A stretch of DNA of 64,000 nucleotides from Streptomyces corynorhini (GTDB taxonomy: Bacteria > Actinomycetota > Actinomycetes > Streptomycetales > Streptomycetaceae), in contig NZ_QQNA01000011.1 of NCBI RefSeq assembly GCF_003346515.1, positions 286 through 64,285 on the forward strand, read 5' to 3'. Made by a program: the position numbers and the translations under genes. The stretch's first letter is position 1. Every line of letters starts with the position of its first letter. Of this stretch, positions 24,669 through 33,429 are shown one piece after another. The notes below the pieces were generated by a model. It saw only the letters and a list, made by a program, of their open reading frames with translations. It was not told the origin of the DNA and searched no databases.

Positions 24669-25325
24669 TCAGGGGGCCACCAGCAGGCTGTGGGCGCGCT
24701 CCTTGGCGGACGCGTACCGCTTCGCCACGTCCTGCCAGTTCACGACCTTCCACATGGCCTCGATGAAGTCGACCTTCTGGTTCTTGTACTGGAGGTAGAA
24801 GGCGTGCTCCCAGGCGTCGAAGACCAGGATCGGCACCGAGCCCTGGCCGACGTTGCCCTGGTGGTCGTAGATCTGCTCGACGATCAGCCGGGCGCTGACC
24901 GGCTCGTACGCGAGCACGCCCCAGCCCGAGCCCTGGGTGGTCGCGGCGGCCTTGGTCAGCTGCGCCTTGAAGCCCGCGAAGGAGCCGAAGGACGCGGCGA
25001 TGGCGTCCGCCAGCTCGCCGACGCCGTCCGCCGCGAGCGGCTCGCCGCCGCCTTCGCCCGCCATGTTGTGCCAGTAGATCGAGTGCAGGATGTGGCCGGA
25101 GAGATGGAACGCGAGGTTCTTCTCCAGTCCGTTCACGGCTCCCCACGCGTCCTTGTCCCGCGCCTCCGCGAGCTGTTCGAGGGTGTCGTTGGCGCCCTTC
25201 ACGTAGGCCGCGTGGTGCTTGTCATGGTGCAGCTCGATGATCTGCGGGTTGATGACGGGTTCGAGCGCCGCGTAGTCGTAGGGAAGTTCAGGAAGCGTGT
25301 AGGGACGTTCGTGAAGCGTGGCCAT
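24669..25325 (-). CDS. sodF: Fe-type superoxide dismutase
   Basis: The 218-residue Fe/Mn-family enzyme dismutes superoxide in the cytosol. Metal ligands follow the family pattern: His33 (ELHHDKHH), His81 ([11 protein letters not shown]), Asp170 and His174 ([11 protein letters not shown]). In Streptomyces the iron enzyme is made when nickel is scarce and repressed by Ni-bound Nur; a matching Nur box lies just upstream. The GGAGG ribosome-binding site precedes the ATG by about 9 nt. Iron rather than manganese use is inferred from actinobacterial sodF homology and the Nur site. Confidence 0.95.
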   Translation of the reverse strand: MATLHERPYTLPELPYDYAALEPVINPQIIELHHDKHHAAYVKGANDTLEQLAEARDKDAWGAVNGLEKNLAFHLSGHILHSIYWHNMAGEGGGEPLAADGVGELADAIAASFGSFAGFKAQLTKAAATTQGSGWGVLAYEPVSARLIVEQIYDHQGNVGQGSVPILVFDAWEHAFYLQYKNQKVDFIEAMWKVVNWQDVAKRYASAKERAHSLLVAP

Positions 25326-25349
25326 GTGTCCAAACCCTCCGGCCTCTTA

Positions 25350-25366
25350 TTGCACATCTTATGCAA
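25350..25366 (-). promoter_or_regulatory. Nur (Ni-responsive Fur) operator of sodF
   Basis: TTGCAC-ATCTT-ATGCAA is a 6-5-6 inverted repeat matching the Nur-box form tTGCaa-N5-ttGCAA known from S. coelicolor sodF. It lies 25-41 bp upstream of the sodF start, in an otherwise rare AT-rich patch that contains the likely -10 region. Nickel-dependent repression is inferred from this match. Confidence 0.82.
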
Positions 25367-25578
25367 CTGCACGCTAGCAGCAAGACGGCGGGGCGGCGCG
25401 CGCGGCGTGTCCGGCGCGCCCGGGTCGCGCCCCGCCCCCGCCGCGGCCGCTTGTGACACCTCCGACAACGTCCTGACCTCCGCTTTGTCGGCGTCTGACG
25501 GTGATCGCCCACAGCTGCCTGGACTAACGTCGTACCGTCCCCGAACGCCCTCGCACCCCTGATGACCGCGGAGTCCCC

Positions 25579-26163
25579 ATGAGCACTGCTGCCGCAGCCC
25601 CCCGTACCGGAGTGGTCCTCGCCGATCTCCTCCCCGCCACCCGCACCCGCTCCGTCGCCCTGGTCGTCGGCGGCGCGGTGCTCACCGGCGTGGCGGCGCA
25701 GATCGCCGTCCCCGTCCCCGGCTCCCCGGTCCCGGTCACCGGTCAGACCTTCGCGGCGCTGCTGGTCGGCGCCGGTCTGGGCGCCCGCCGCGGTTTCCTC
25801 TCCCTCGCGCTCTACACGCTGGTCGGGATGGCCGGGGTGCCGTGGTTCGCCGCCGGTTCCTCCGGTCCCGGCGGCGCCTCGTTCGGTTACGTCCTCGGCA
25901 TGCTGCTCGCCGCCACCGTCGTGGGCGCGCTGGCCCGCAGGGGCGGCGACCGCTCCGTACCGCGCACGGCGGGCACGATGGTGCTCGGGTCCGCGGTCAT
26001 CTACGCGGTCGGCGTGCCCTACCTGGCGCTGTCCACCGGCATGTCGCCGAGCGCCGCCGTGGCCGCCGGGCTGGTGCCCTTCCTGCTCGGCGACGCGCTC
26101 AAGGCGGCCCTCGCCATGGGCGCGCTGCCCGCCGCGTGGAAGCTCCTCGGCCGCCGGGGCTGA
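25579..26163 (+). CDS. bioY: Biotin transporter substrate-binding subunit BioY
   Basis: The 194-residue membrane protein is the S component of an ECF-type biotin importer. It has about six helices and the BioY signature PVPGSPVPVTGQTFAALLVG then GARRGFLSLALYTLVGMAGVPWF, followed by GPGGASFGYVLGMLLAA. No bioM/bioN genes adjoin it. It may work alone or with ECF components encoded elsewhere. The ATG start fits. A TAACGT -10-like box is at 25525-25530; no BirA or BioQ box was recognised. Confidence 0.93.
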   Translation: MSTAAAAPRTGVVLADLLPATRTRSVALVVGGAVLTGVAAQIAVPVPGSPVPVTGQTFAALLVGAGLGARRGFLSLALYTLVGMAGVPWFAAGSSGPGGASFGYVLGMLLAATVVGALARRGGDRSVPRTAGTMVLGSAVIYAVGVPYLALSTGMSPSAAVAAGLVPFLLGDALKAALAMGALPAAWKLLGRRG

Positions 26164-26202
26164 CGGACGCGCGCCCGGTCCCGGCCGTACGGGAAGGTGC
26201 CG

Positions 26203-27687
26203 TCAGCGCCTGACGGTCTCGTCCCGCGCCGCGTCCGGTTCCGCGGCCGGGGCCGCCGCCTTCGCGCCGCGCTCGCGGAAGTCCCTGACCAGGGCGATCG
26301 CCACGACGACCGCCGCCACCAGCAGGGAGAGCAGGACCTGCTCGCGCGCGTCGTCGTCGGTGAGCATGTAGACCAGGACGAAGGAGATCATCGCGATGGT
26401 CGCCCAGGTCAGATACGGGAACAGCCACATCCGTACGACGAGCTTCTCCGGCGATTCGCGCAGGATGATCCCGCGCATCCGCAGCTGGGTGAAGCAGATG
26501 ACCAGCCAGACGAAGAGGGCCACCGCGCCCGACGAGTTCAGCAGGAACGCGAAGACCGTGTCGGGCCACTGGTAGTTGAAGAAGACGGCCACGAAGCCGA
26601 AGAGGACTGACGACAGGATCGCCGCCTGCGGCACCCCGCGCCTGGTCACCTGGCCGAAGGCCCTGGGCGCGTCGCCGCGCTGGCCGAGCGAGAAGGCCAT
26701 CCGGGACGCCGTGTAGAGACCGGAGTTCAGACAGGAGAGCACGGCGGTCAGCACGATGACGTTCATGACCTGTCCGGCGTGCGGGATGCCGATCGAGTTC
26801 AGCGCCGCGACGTACGAGCCGTCCTTGGTGATCGACGCGTCGTTCCAGGGGAGCAGCGTCAGGACGACGAAGACCGAGCCCAGGTAGAAGACCGCGATGC
26901 GCCAGATCACGCTGTTGGTGGCCTTGGCCACGGCCCGCTGCGGGTTCGACGACTCACCGGCGGCGAGCGTGACGATCTCGCTGCCCATGAACGAGAAGAC
27001 GACCATCAGCACACCCGTGAGGATCGCGCCGGGCCCCTTGGGGAAGAACCCGCCCGCGTCCGTGAGATGTCCGAAACCGGCGCCGGGGTTGTCGGAGCCG
27101 GGCAGGACGCCGAAGACGGCCAGCAGTCCGACGACGACGAACCCGCCGATCGCCACCACCTTGATTCCGGCGAACCAGAACTCGAACTCGCCGAAAGAGG
27201 AGACGGAGACGAGATTGGTCGCCGTCAGCACGACCATCACGATCAGCGCCCACGCCCACTGGGGCACGGCCGGTATCCAGCCCTCCAGGATCTGCGCGCC
27301 CGCCGTCGCCTCGACCGCGAGCACCACCACCCAGAAGAACCAGTAGAGCCAGCCGATGGAGAAGCCGGCCCAGCGGCCGAGCGCCTGGTCGGCGTAGGAG
27401 GAGAAGGACCCGGAACTGGGCCGTGCCGCGGCCATCTCGCCCAGCATGCGCATGACGAGCACGACCATGAGGCCGACCAGCGCGTACGACAGGAGGATGG
27501 CGGGGCCTGCGGCGGCGATGCCGGAGGCCGAGCCGACGAACAGACCGGCGCCGATGACGCCGCCGATCGCGATCATCGACAAATGACGGTTCTTGAGACC
27601 GGCGTGCAGGCCGTCGGAGGAGGGCTGTGGATTCCCAGGCTCGCTGGGAATCCCGCCTTCCTTCGTGGGGGACGGCAGGGAGCTCAT
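26203..27687 (-). CDS. Amino-acid permease (APC superfamily, GabP/AnsP-like)
   Basis: The 494-residue secondary transporter has about 12 helices. The first-helix motif IGGVIGAGLFVGSA, the PSSGSFSSYADQALGRWAGF loop and VVFSFMGSEIVTLAAGES place it in the amino-acid transporter (AAT) family with GabP, AnsP and CycA. It imports one or more amino acids by proton symport; which one cannot be told. Cytoplasmic N- and C-terminal tails are polar. The gene is convergent with bioY (39 bp) and divergent from rpiB. Confidence 0.92.
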   Translation of the reverse strand: MSSLPSPTKEGGIPSEPGNPQPSSDGLHAGLKNRHLSMIAIGGVIGAGLFVGSASGIAAAGPAILLSYALVGLMVVLVMRMLGEMAAARPSSGSFSSYADQALGRWAGFSIGWLYWFFWVVVLAVEATAGAQILEGWIPAVPQWAWALIVMVVLTATNLVSVSSFGEFEFWFAGIKVVAIGGFVVVGLLAVFGVLPGSDNPGAGFGHLTDAGGFFPKGPGAILTGVLMVVFSFMGSEIVTLAAGESSNPQRAVAKATNSVIWRIAVFYLGSVFVVLTLLPWNDASITKDGSYVAALNSIGIPHAGQVMNVIVLTAVLSCLNSGLYTASRMAFSLGQRGDAPRAFGQVTRRGVPQAAILSSVLFGFVAVFFNYQWPDTVFAFLLNSSGAVALFVWLVICFTQLRMRGIILRESPEKLVVRMWLFPYLTWATIAMISFVLVYMLTDDDAREQVLLSLLVAAVVVAIALVRDFRERGAKAAAPAAEPDAARDETVRR

Positions 27688-27875
27688 GCGTCAATCCTTA
27701 CGTCTACGGTCCACTCGAATAACGAGTCCCGGCATTCAAGCGCCTGACCCCCGGAGAGTGGAAGTGGCAATGCCGTCTCTTTACCCGGGGTCCACTGCGC
27801 CGTAATGGCGGGTTGACCTCGCACACCGATACCCAACGGAGCGTCCGCCACACCACGCGTGCCACACTTCACACC

Positions 27876-28367
27876 ATGCGCGTGTACCTCGGTTCCGACC
27901 ATGCCGGCTACGAACTCAAGAACCACCTCGTCGAGTGGCTCACGGCCCACGGCCACGACCCCGTCGACTGCGGGCCCCACCTCTACGACGCCCAGGACGA
28001 CTACCCGCCGTTCTGCCTGCGCGCCGCGGAGCGCACGGCCGCGGACCCCGACGCCCTCGGCATCGTGATCGGCGGCTCCGGCAACGGCGAGCAGATCGCC
28101 GCGAACAAGGTCAAGGGCGTCCGGGCCGTCCTCGCCTGGAGCGAGCAGACGGCGGCGCTCGGCCGCGAGCACAACGACGCGAACGTCATCTCGGTCGGCG
28201 GCCGGATGCACACCAGGGAAGAGGCGACCAGGTTCGTCGAGATCTTCCTCGCCACGCCCTACTCCGGCGAGGAGCGTCACGCGCGCCGCATCGCGATGCT
28301 GGCCGCGTACGAGACGACCCACGAGCTGCCGCCCGTACCGGCGCACCACCCCCAGCCGGAGAACTGA
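27876..28367 (+). CDS. rpiB: Ribose-5-phosphate isomerase B
   Basis: The 163-residue RpiB/LacAB enzyme interconverts ribulose-5-phosphate and ribose-5-phosphate. Key features are SDHAGYELK with Asp8 and His9, the phosphate/anion loop GGSGNGEQIAANK, and the His of LGREHNDANVISVGGR. As in M. tuberculosis RpiB, the usual catalytic Cys is absent and Glu72 of GSGNGEQ takes its place. The start ATG 27876 is chosen because the strand MRVYLGSD begins immediately. No ribosome-binding site is visible, so it may be leaderless. An upstream in-frame start at 27813 would add 21 disordered residues. Confidence 0.95.
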   Translation: MRVYLGSDHAGYELKNHLVEWLTAHGHDPVDCGPHLYDAQDDYPPFCLRAAERTAADPDALGIVIGGSGNGEQIAANKVKGVRAVLAWSEQTAALGREHNDANVISVGGRMHTREEATRFVEIFLATPYSGEERHARRIAMLAAYETTHELPPVPAHHPQPEN

Positions 28368-28436
28368 CACTCCCGTGCCGCCGGGCCCGGTCCCGCACGA
28401 CCGCGCCCGGCGGCACAGCCATGCCCGGACCCGCGT

Positions 28437-28506
28437 CGCATGTCCCGCGTCGCATGTCCCGCGTCGCACGTCCCACGTCGCACGTCCCGCATCCCACGTC
28501 CCGCGT
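28437..28506. repeat. 14-bp tandem repeat, five copies
   Basis: CGCATGTCCCGCGT occurs twice exactly (28437, 28451), followed by variants CGCACGTCCCACGT, CGCACGTCCCGCAT and CCCACGTCCCGCGT (28465, 28479, 28493). It fills the rpiB-nei2 gap, ending 17 bp before the nei2 start. Confidence 0.85.
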
Positions 28507-28523
28507 CAGAAAGGCAGGACCCC

Positions 28524-29348
28524 GTGCCCGAGGGGCATACGATCCACCGCCTCGCCGAGGACCACCTCGCCCGCTTCGGCGGCCGTCCCGTACGGGTCAG
28601 CAGCCCGCAGGGCAAGTTCTCCGACAGCGCCGCCCTGCTCGACGGCCGGGTCCTCGACGCGGTGGACGCCCACGGCAAACACCTCTTCCTCGGCTTCGGG
28701 GGCACCGGCTGGGTCCATATCCACCTCGGCCTCTTCGGCAAGGTCGGCTTCGGCGGCGCGCCCGCCCCGCCGCCCACCGACACCGTCCGGCTGCGGCTCG
28801 TCTCCCCGGCCGCGCACATGGATCTGCGCGGCCCCACCACCTGCGCCCTGATCACCGACCCCGAGAAGCGGGCGATACACGACCGGCTCGGCCCCGACCC
28901 GCTGCGCGCCCGCGACGACGGCACCGGCGACGACGGCGAGAAGGCGTGGGCCAGGATCTCCCGCTCCCGTACGACCGTCGCCGCCCTGCTCATGGACCAG
29001 AAGGTCATCGCGGGCGTCGGCAACGTCTACCGCGCCGAGGTCCTCTTCCGGCACGGCATCGACCCCTACCGCGCCGGCCGGGAGCTGCGCCGCGCCGAAT
29101 GGGACGCGATCTGGGCGGATCTGGTGGCGCTGATGCGCGAGGGCGTACGGAACAACCGCATCGACACCGTCCGCCCCGAGCACACCCCCGAGGCGATGGG
29201 CCGCCCGCCCCGCGTGGACGACCACGGCGGCGAGGTCTACGTCTACCGCCGGGCGCGGATGGCCTGCCTGCTGTGCGGCGGCGAGATCCGCACCGAGACC
29301 CTCGCCGCCCGCAACCTCTTCTGGTGCCCCGGCTGCCAGCGGGCCTAG
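28524..29348 (+). CDS. Fpg/Nei-family DNA glycosylase (Nei2 type)
   Basis: The 274-residue base-excision repair enzyme begins VPEGHTIHRLAEDHLARF. After Met removal Pro is the catalytic N-terminus, and PEGH instead of PELP marks the actinobacterial Nei2 branch acting on oxidised pyrimidines or uracil lesions. A helix-two-turn-helix (DQKVIAGVGNVYRAEVLFRHGIDPYRAG) and a C-terminal zinc finger (CLLCGGE...CPGC) complete it. GTG 28524 is fixed by the need for Pro at position 2 and an AGGCAGGA ribosome-binding site. A degenerate MITE relic lies at the stop codon. Substrate range is inferred from family. Confidence 0.93.
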   Translation: MPEGHTIHRLAEDHLARFGGRPVRVSSPQGKFSDSAALLDGRVLDAVDAHGKHLFLGFGGTGWVHIHLGLFGKVGFGGAPAPPPTDTVRLRLVSPAAHMDLRGPTTCALITDPEKRAIHDRLGPDPLRARDDGTGDDGEKAWARISRSRTTVAALLMDQKVIAGVGNVYRAEVLFRHGIDPYRAGRELRRAEWDAIWADLVALMREGVRNNRIDTVRPEHTPEAMGRPPRVDDHGGEVYVYRRARMACLLCGGEIRTETLAARNLFWCPGCQRA

Positions 29349-29404
29349 TATCCGCGAAGTCCCGCCCGGTCGACGGGCGGACGGCGCTCCTTCGCGGACA
29401 CGCC
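29346..29404. mobile_element. Short MITE relic at the nei2 stop codon
   Basis: CCGCGAAGTCCCGCC (from 29356) and GGCGGACGGCGCTCCTTCGCGG (to 29397) then ACACGCCCC form a 60-bp inverted-repeat segment. Ends and inner GGGCGGACGGCGCT match the element at 20893-21122 with changes. The left terminal bases overlap the nei2 TAG stop. It looks like an internally deleted, diverged copy and could act as a terminator hairpin. Confidence 0.6.
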
Positions 29405-29412
29405 CCGGGGGC

Positions 29413-30666
29413 TCAGAACCCGTGCGGCAGCCACGGCGCCACGTCAGAACCGAACGCCGTGGACGCCTCCGCCAGCGCGCCCGTGCGCACCTCCCGCACC
29501 CGCCCCGCGCGCGCCAGCGCGGCCAGCGACGTACCGCCCAGATAGGCGGCGGCCAACTCCCTTACGCCCAGCGTCAGATCGGGCCGGTCGGCGGTGCGCT
29601 CGCAGGAGGCGCCCTTGGCGTCGCCGCTCAGCCGCCAGTTCCCCTCGTTCCACGGACAGAAGGCGTCCTCGACGCCGAGGACCACATCCACCGGGGCGCG
29701 GTACGTACGGGCCTCCAGCGCGGCCCCCACCTCCACCGGCCGCAGATACAGCGAGTCGCGCAGCCGCAGCGCGCACCGGCGCACGTCCGAGACCACGTAC
29801 TGGAACGGGTCGTCCGGGGGCCGGTTGTCGGCCAGGACGGTCGAGGTCAGATCGATGGAGAAGAGGAAACGCCAGAGCGAGACGTACGCCGCCGCGTCCC
29901 GCGCGTACAGATCACCCAGCTCGATCGTGCCCTTGGGCCCGGCCATGTCCCACTCGGGCTTGTTGCGGAACAGCGTGAACCCGACCACCTCGCCGTGCCG
30001 CTCCGCCAGCACGCACTGCAGCGGTGACGCGCCGTCCTTGGGCCGCCCGCCGTCGAGGACCGGCAGCCGCTCCCAGCCCGGCCGCCGCGCGAGCATCCCC
30101 GGCCGCCCCGCCACCTGCGCCGCGTAGACCGCCTCGCACGCTTCCCGTACGGCGGGATCATCCGGCTTCACCCGGCGCAGACGTACCTCCTGGGACCCGT
30201 CGGCCGCCTCCGGCGCGGCGGGCGGCGCGATACGCACCCGCGAGGTGTCGATCCGCGCCGTGAGCTGCTGGGCCGCGAGCCCGTACCCGAACCGTCCGTA
30301 GATCTCCGGCTCGGACGCCGTCAACACGGCGAGCGGCTCGCCCCACGTACGGACGTCGTCGAGCTGGCGCCGCATCATCGACGTCAGCACCCCGCGCCGC
30401 CGGTACGTCGCCGCCACGCTCACCATCGTCACGCCCGCCGTCGGTACCAGCGCGCCGCCGGGCACCGAGAGCCGGAAGCTGAAGGCGCCCGCCGTACCGA
30501 CGCACTCCTCGCCGTCCCAGACACCGAGCGAGCGCTCGAACTCGGTCAGGTCCCGCCACAGCGCCCGCTCCGCGCCCGTCTCGGGCACCCCGCCGAACGC
30601 CAGCTCCAACGCCCCGAACCAGCTGGCCCATTCGGCCGGGCGCAACACCCGCAGTTCCGTAGTCAT
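29413..30666 (-). CDS. Eis-like GNAT N-acetyltransferase
   Basis: The 417-residue protein has the three-part Eis layout: an N-terminal GNAT domain with the acetyl-CoA loop VSVAATYRRRGVLTSMM, a second GNAT-like domain (about 180-290, GFTLFRNKPEW) and an SCP2-like C-terminal domain (about 300-417, DVVLGVEDAFCPWNEGNWRL). EIYGRFGYG carries the Tyr used as general acid, and the chain ends in Phe (HGF), whose carboxylate is catalytic in Eis. Eis proteins acetylate aminoglycosides and other amines; the native substrate here is unknown. The gene is transcribed away from the phosphatase gene. Confidence 0.92.
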   Translation of the reverse strand: MTTELRVLRPAEWASWFGALELAFGGVPETGAERALWRDLTEFERSLGVWDGEECVGTAGAFSFRLSVPGGALVPTAGVTMVSVAATYRRRGVLTSMMRRQLDDVRTWGEPLAVLTASEPEIYGRFGYGLAAQQLTARIDTSRVRIAPPAAPEAADGSQEVRLRRVKPDDPAVREACEAVYAAQVAGRPGMLARRPGWERLPVLDGGRPKDGASPLQCVLAERHGEVVGFTLFRNKPEWDMAGPKGTIELGDLYARDAAAYVSLWRFLFSIDLTSTVLADNRPPDDPFQYVVSDVRRCALRLRDSLYLRPVEVGAALEARTYRAPVDVVLGVEDAFCPWNEGNWRLSGDAKGASCERTADRPDLTLGVRELAAAYLGGTSLAALARAGRVREVRTGALAEASTAFGSDVAPWLPHGF

Positions 30667-30772
30667 ATGCCATCAGTACCAGGGGTACGACAACCGGGCG
30701 ACCCGATTTCGAACGCAATGTCACAGGGGTCCCCCTGCACGCGGGGCGGGCGGATCGATAGGGTCCACAACA

Positions 30773-31918
30773 ATGGCCGGTGGCGTGCGCGCGGATTCGT
30801 ACTCGGCCCGGATGCGCAAGACGCTGCACCGGGTCCGCACCGGCGTGCGCAAATCCGGGGTCGACTACTTCAGGGGCGACGGCTCGGACTGGATCGCGCT
30901 CGTCGGCCTGATGCTCACCGTTCCTGCCATCGCCCTCGCCACCATCGCCGTCCCGGTCTGGTTCGCGCCCTCGGCGCTCGTCCTGCCGATCGTGGCCGGC
31001 GGACTCGTCCTGCGGCCCGCCAGCCTGCTCAGCCTGTACGCCGCCGCGGCGGCCGCCCTGATCGTCGAGTCGATGGTCCTCGGCCCCTACCCGGAGGGCC
31101 CGGCCAGGGTCACCCCCGGCACGGTCCTCGTGGTCGCCGCCTGCGGCCTCTTCGGACTGCTCATCGCCCAGTTCAGAGCCCGGGTCGGGGTGCCCTGGCG
31201 GCGCGGCGGCACGATGCTCTTCGACCTGCGTGAACGTATCCGCGTCCAGAGCGCCCTGCCCTGGCTCCCCAAGGGCTGGCACCACGAGATGGCGCTGCGC
31301 CCGGCCGGTGGCCAGTCCTTCTCCGGCGACTTCGTGGTGGCCGCGCGGACCAACGGCGGACGCTCTCTGGAGGTCGTCCTCACCGATGTCTCCGGCAAGG
31401 GCATGGACGCCGGCTCCCGGGCGCTGCTGCTGTCCGGCGCCTTCGGCGGGCTCCTCGGCTCGCTCCCGCCGCACGGCTTCCTTCCCGCGGCCAACGGCTA
31501 TCTGCTCCGGCAGGACTGGGACGAGGGCTTCGCCACCTCCATCCACCTGGTGCTCGACCTCGAATCCGGCGACTACGAGCTGCTCTCGGCGGGCCACCTG
31601 CCCGCCCTCCAGCTGCACGCGGGCAGCGGACGCTGGGAGGAGAAGTCGGGGGAGGGGCCGCTGCTCGGCGTGTACGACGGGGCCCAGTTCGACCCGGCGA
31701 AGGGCTCGCTGCGCCCCGGAGACGTCCTGATGCTCTTCACGGACGGTCTGGTCGAGGCCCCGGGGCGGGACATCTCCGAGGGCATCGACCGGCTCACCGG
31801 CGAGGCGGACCGCTATGTGGTGCCCGGCTTCGAGGGCGCGGCCTGGCATCTGATCGAGGCGGTGGCCAAGGACGTCAACGACGACCGGGCGCTGCTGCTG
31901 ATCTGCCGCGAAGCCTGA
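30773..31918 (+). CDS. Membrane-anchored PP2C/RsbU-type Ser phosphatase
   Basis: The 381-residue protein has three or four N-terminal helices (about 40-130) and a SpoIIE/RsbU phosphatase domain (about 150-381). Metal motifs are SFSGDFVVAA, LTDVSGKGMDAG, TDGLVEA and NDDRALLLI. Such phosphatases usually dephosphorylate anti-anti-sigma factors. The partner is not encoded nearby, and there is no PAS, GAF or HATPase domain. TAGGGT (30759-30764) lies 8 nt before the ATG and no ribosome-binding site is seen, hence a likely leaderless transcript. Signalling role inferred from family. Confidence 0.92.
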   Translation: MAGGVRADSYSARMRKTLHRVRTGVRKSGVDYFRGDGSDWIALVGLMLTVPAIALATIAVPVWFAPSALVLPIVAGGLVLRPASLLSLYAAAAAALIVESMVLGPYPEGPARVTPGTVLVVAACGLFGLLIAQFRARVGVPWRRGGTMLFDLRERIRVQSALPWLPKGWHHEMALRPAGGQSFSGDFVVAARTNGGRSLEVVLTDVSGKGMDAGSRALLLSGAFGGLLGSLPPHGFLPAANGYLLRQDWDEGFATSIHLVLDLESGDYELLSAGHLPALQLHAGSGRWEEKSGEGPLLGVYDGAQFDPAKGSLRPGDVLMLFTDGLVEAPGRDISEGIDRLTGEADRYVVPGFEGAAWHLIEAVAKDVNDDRALLLICREA

Positions 31919-32057
31919 AGCGGAACCGTCCCGGCGCCGCCGTTCCCTGCCGTACTCATGGTTCGCCCCGTCGACCGGGGCGGCCGACGGGGCGGGTGGT
32001 GCGGGAAAGGGGGACTGGAGTCCGCGGGTGGAAGGGACCGGTACGGGGACGAGCGCG

Positions 32058-32114
32058 GCGGGTGCGGGTGCTGCGAGTGCGGGTGCGAGTGCGGGTGCGG
32101 GTGCTGCGGGTGCG
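32058..32114. repeat. GCGGGT hexanucleotide-like repeat
   Basis: About nine copies of GCGGGT/GCGAGT, broken twice by a GCT triplet, occupy the gap between the phosphatase gene and the convergent antiporter gene. The pattern is typical of replication-slippage repeats. Confidence 0.7.
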
Positions 32115-32142
32115 TCGGCGGATATAAGAGCATCGGAAGCGG

Positions 32143-33402
32143 TCAGCTCGTCACTGATGCCTCCGCGCTCTTCTGGGTATCCGTAGTGTCCGTCCCTTCG
32201 GCGGCAGGCGGAGCGTCCCCTGGGGGACCGGTGCCGCCGTCCTTGGCGCCACCACCGCCACCGGCCCGGCCACCCGGGAGGATCCGGGCCAGCCAGTGCG
32301 ACCGGCCGGCCGCGAGCGGTCCGAGGACCGCGAGGACCAGGACGTATCCGGCGATGAAGGGCGCGAGCCTGCTGTCCAGCCCGGCTCCCGCCGCCATCGT
32401 CGCGAGGATCAGCGCGAACTCACCGCGCGCCAGCAGCGTGGTCGAGATATTGGCCGCGGGTTGCGCGCCGAAACCGAAGATCTTCGCCGCGGCCACTCCG
32501 GCGCCGACGTTCATCACGACCGTCAGGATGACGGCGATGAGGACGGGCCAGAACACCGAGGGCAGATCGCCCGGGTTGATCGACAGACCGAAGGAGAAGA
32601 AGAAGATCGCGCCGAACGCGTCCCGCAGCGGGTGGACGAGTTCGCGGATCCGGTCGCCCGACGTCGTCGCGCCGAGCATCAGACCGACCATGAACGCGCC
32701 GATCGCGTCGGCCACGCCGAACCACTCGGAGACACCGGCGATCAGCACCGCGGCCCCGAGGAAGGAGATGACGAGCAGCTCGTCGTCCTTCGTGTTGATG
32801 AACCGGCTGATCACCTTCGTGCCGAACCGGGCGGCGAGCGCGAGGAGCAGCAGGAAGCCGAACGCCTTTCCACCGTCCACGAGCGCGGCCTGAGCGCTGT
32901 CCGCACCGGACAGGATCGGCTGCAGCGCGGCGAGGTAGAGCGCCAGGAAGATGTCCTCGACGACGATGATCCCGAGGATGGGTTTGGTCTCGGGATTGCC
33001 GATCCGTCCCATGTCGACCAGGACCTTGGTGACGATCGCGGACGAGGAGATGCCGAGCACACCGGCCAGGACCAGCGCCTCCGACGTGCCCCACCCCATC
33101 GCGAACCCGAAGCCGAGACCCGCGCCCACGTTCAGCAGCAGGTACACGCCCCCGGCGAGGGCCATCTTCCGGCCGCCCTCCTTGAGGTCGTCCAGGTGGA
33201 ATTCCAGGCCGAGGTAGAAGAGCAGCAGGACCAGGCCGAGAGCGGAGAGCATCTCCAGCTCGTGCGGGTCCTTGACCAGCACGATGCCGGGGGTGTGCGG
33301 GCCGAGGAGGATCCCGGCCAGGGTGAACAGGGGAATAGTGGGCAGCCCGATACGGCTGCCCAGACGGGCGAGCACGGCGGCGGCGAGGAAAGCGCCGCCC
33401 AT
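32143..33402 (-). CDS. CPA2 cation:proton antiporter (KefB/NapA-like membrane domain)
   Basis: The 419-residue protein has about 12-13 helices of the Na+/H+ exchanger fold. LGLVLLLFYLGLEFHLDDL, LGISSSAIVTKVL and GIIVVEDIFLALYLAALQ are CPA2 hallmarks; GVADAIGAFMVGLMLG carries the ion-site region. It ends in a Gly/Pro-rich tail and lacks a TrkA-N (RCK) domain, so regulation would need a separate subunit, not seen here. The conservative start is ATG 33402, which has no ribosome-binding site. A GGAGG lies 9 nt before an ATC at 33429; starting there gives (I/M)GHAETLIAMGGAF, which completes helix 1. K+ or Na+ selectivity is unknown. Confidence 0.92.
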   Translation of the reverse strand: MGGAFLAAAVLARLGSRIGLPTIPLFTLAGILLGPHTPGIVLVKDPHELEMLSALGLVLLLFYLGLEFHLDDLKEGGRKMALAGGVYLLLNVGAGLGFGFAMGWGTSEALVLAGVLGISSSAIVTKVLVDMGRIGNPETKPILGIIVVEDIFLALYLAALQPILSGADSAQAALVDGGKAFGFLLLLALAARFGTKVISRFINTKDDELLVISFLGAAVLIAGVSEWFGVADAIGAFMVGLMLGATTSGDRIRELVHPLRDAFGAIFFFSFGLSINPGDLPSVFWPVLIAVILTVVMNVGAGVAAAKIFGFGAQPAANISTTLLARGEFALILATMAAGAGLDSRLAPFIAGYVLVLAVLGPLAAGRSHWLARILPGGRAGGGGGAKDGGTGPPGDAPPAAEGTDTTDTQKSAEASVTS

Positions 33403-33429
33403 CGCTATGAGGGTCTCTGCGTGTCCGAT

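Noticed and set aside
28437..28506. 14-bp array as a CRISPR
   Set aside because: Units are contiguous with no spacers, and no cas genes are present.
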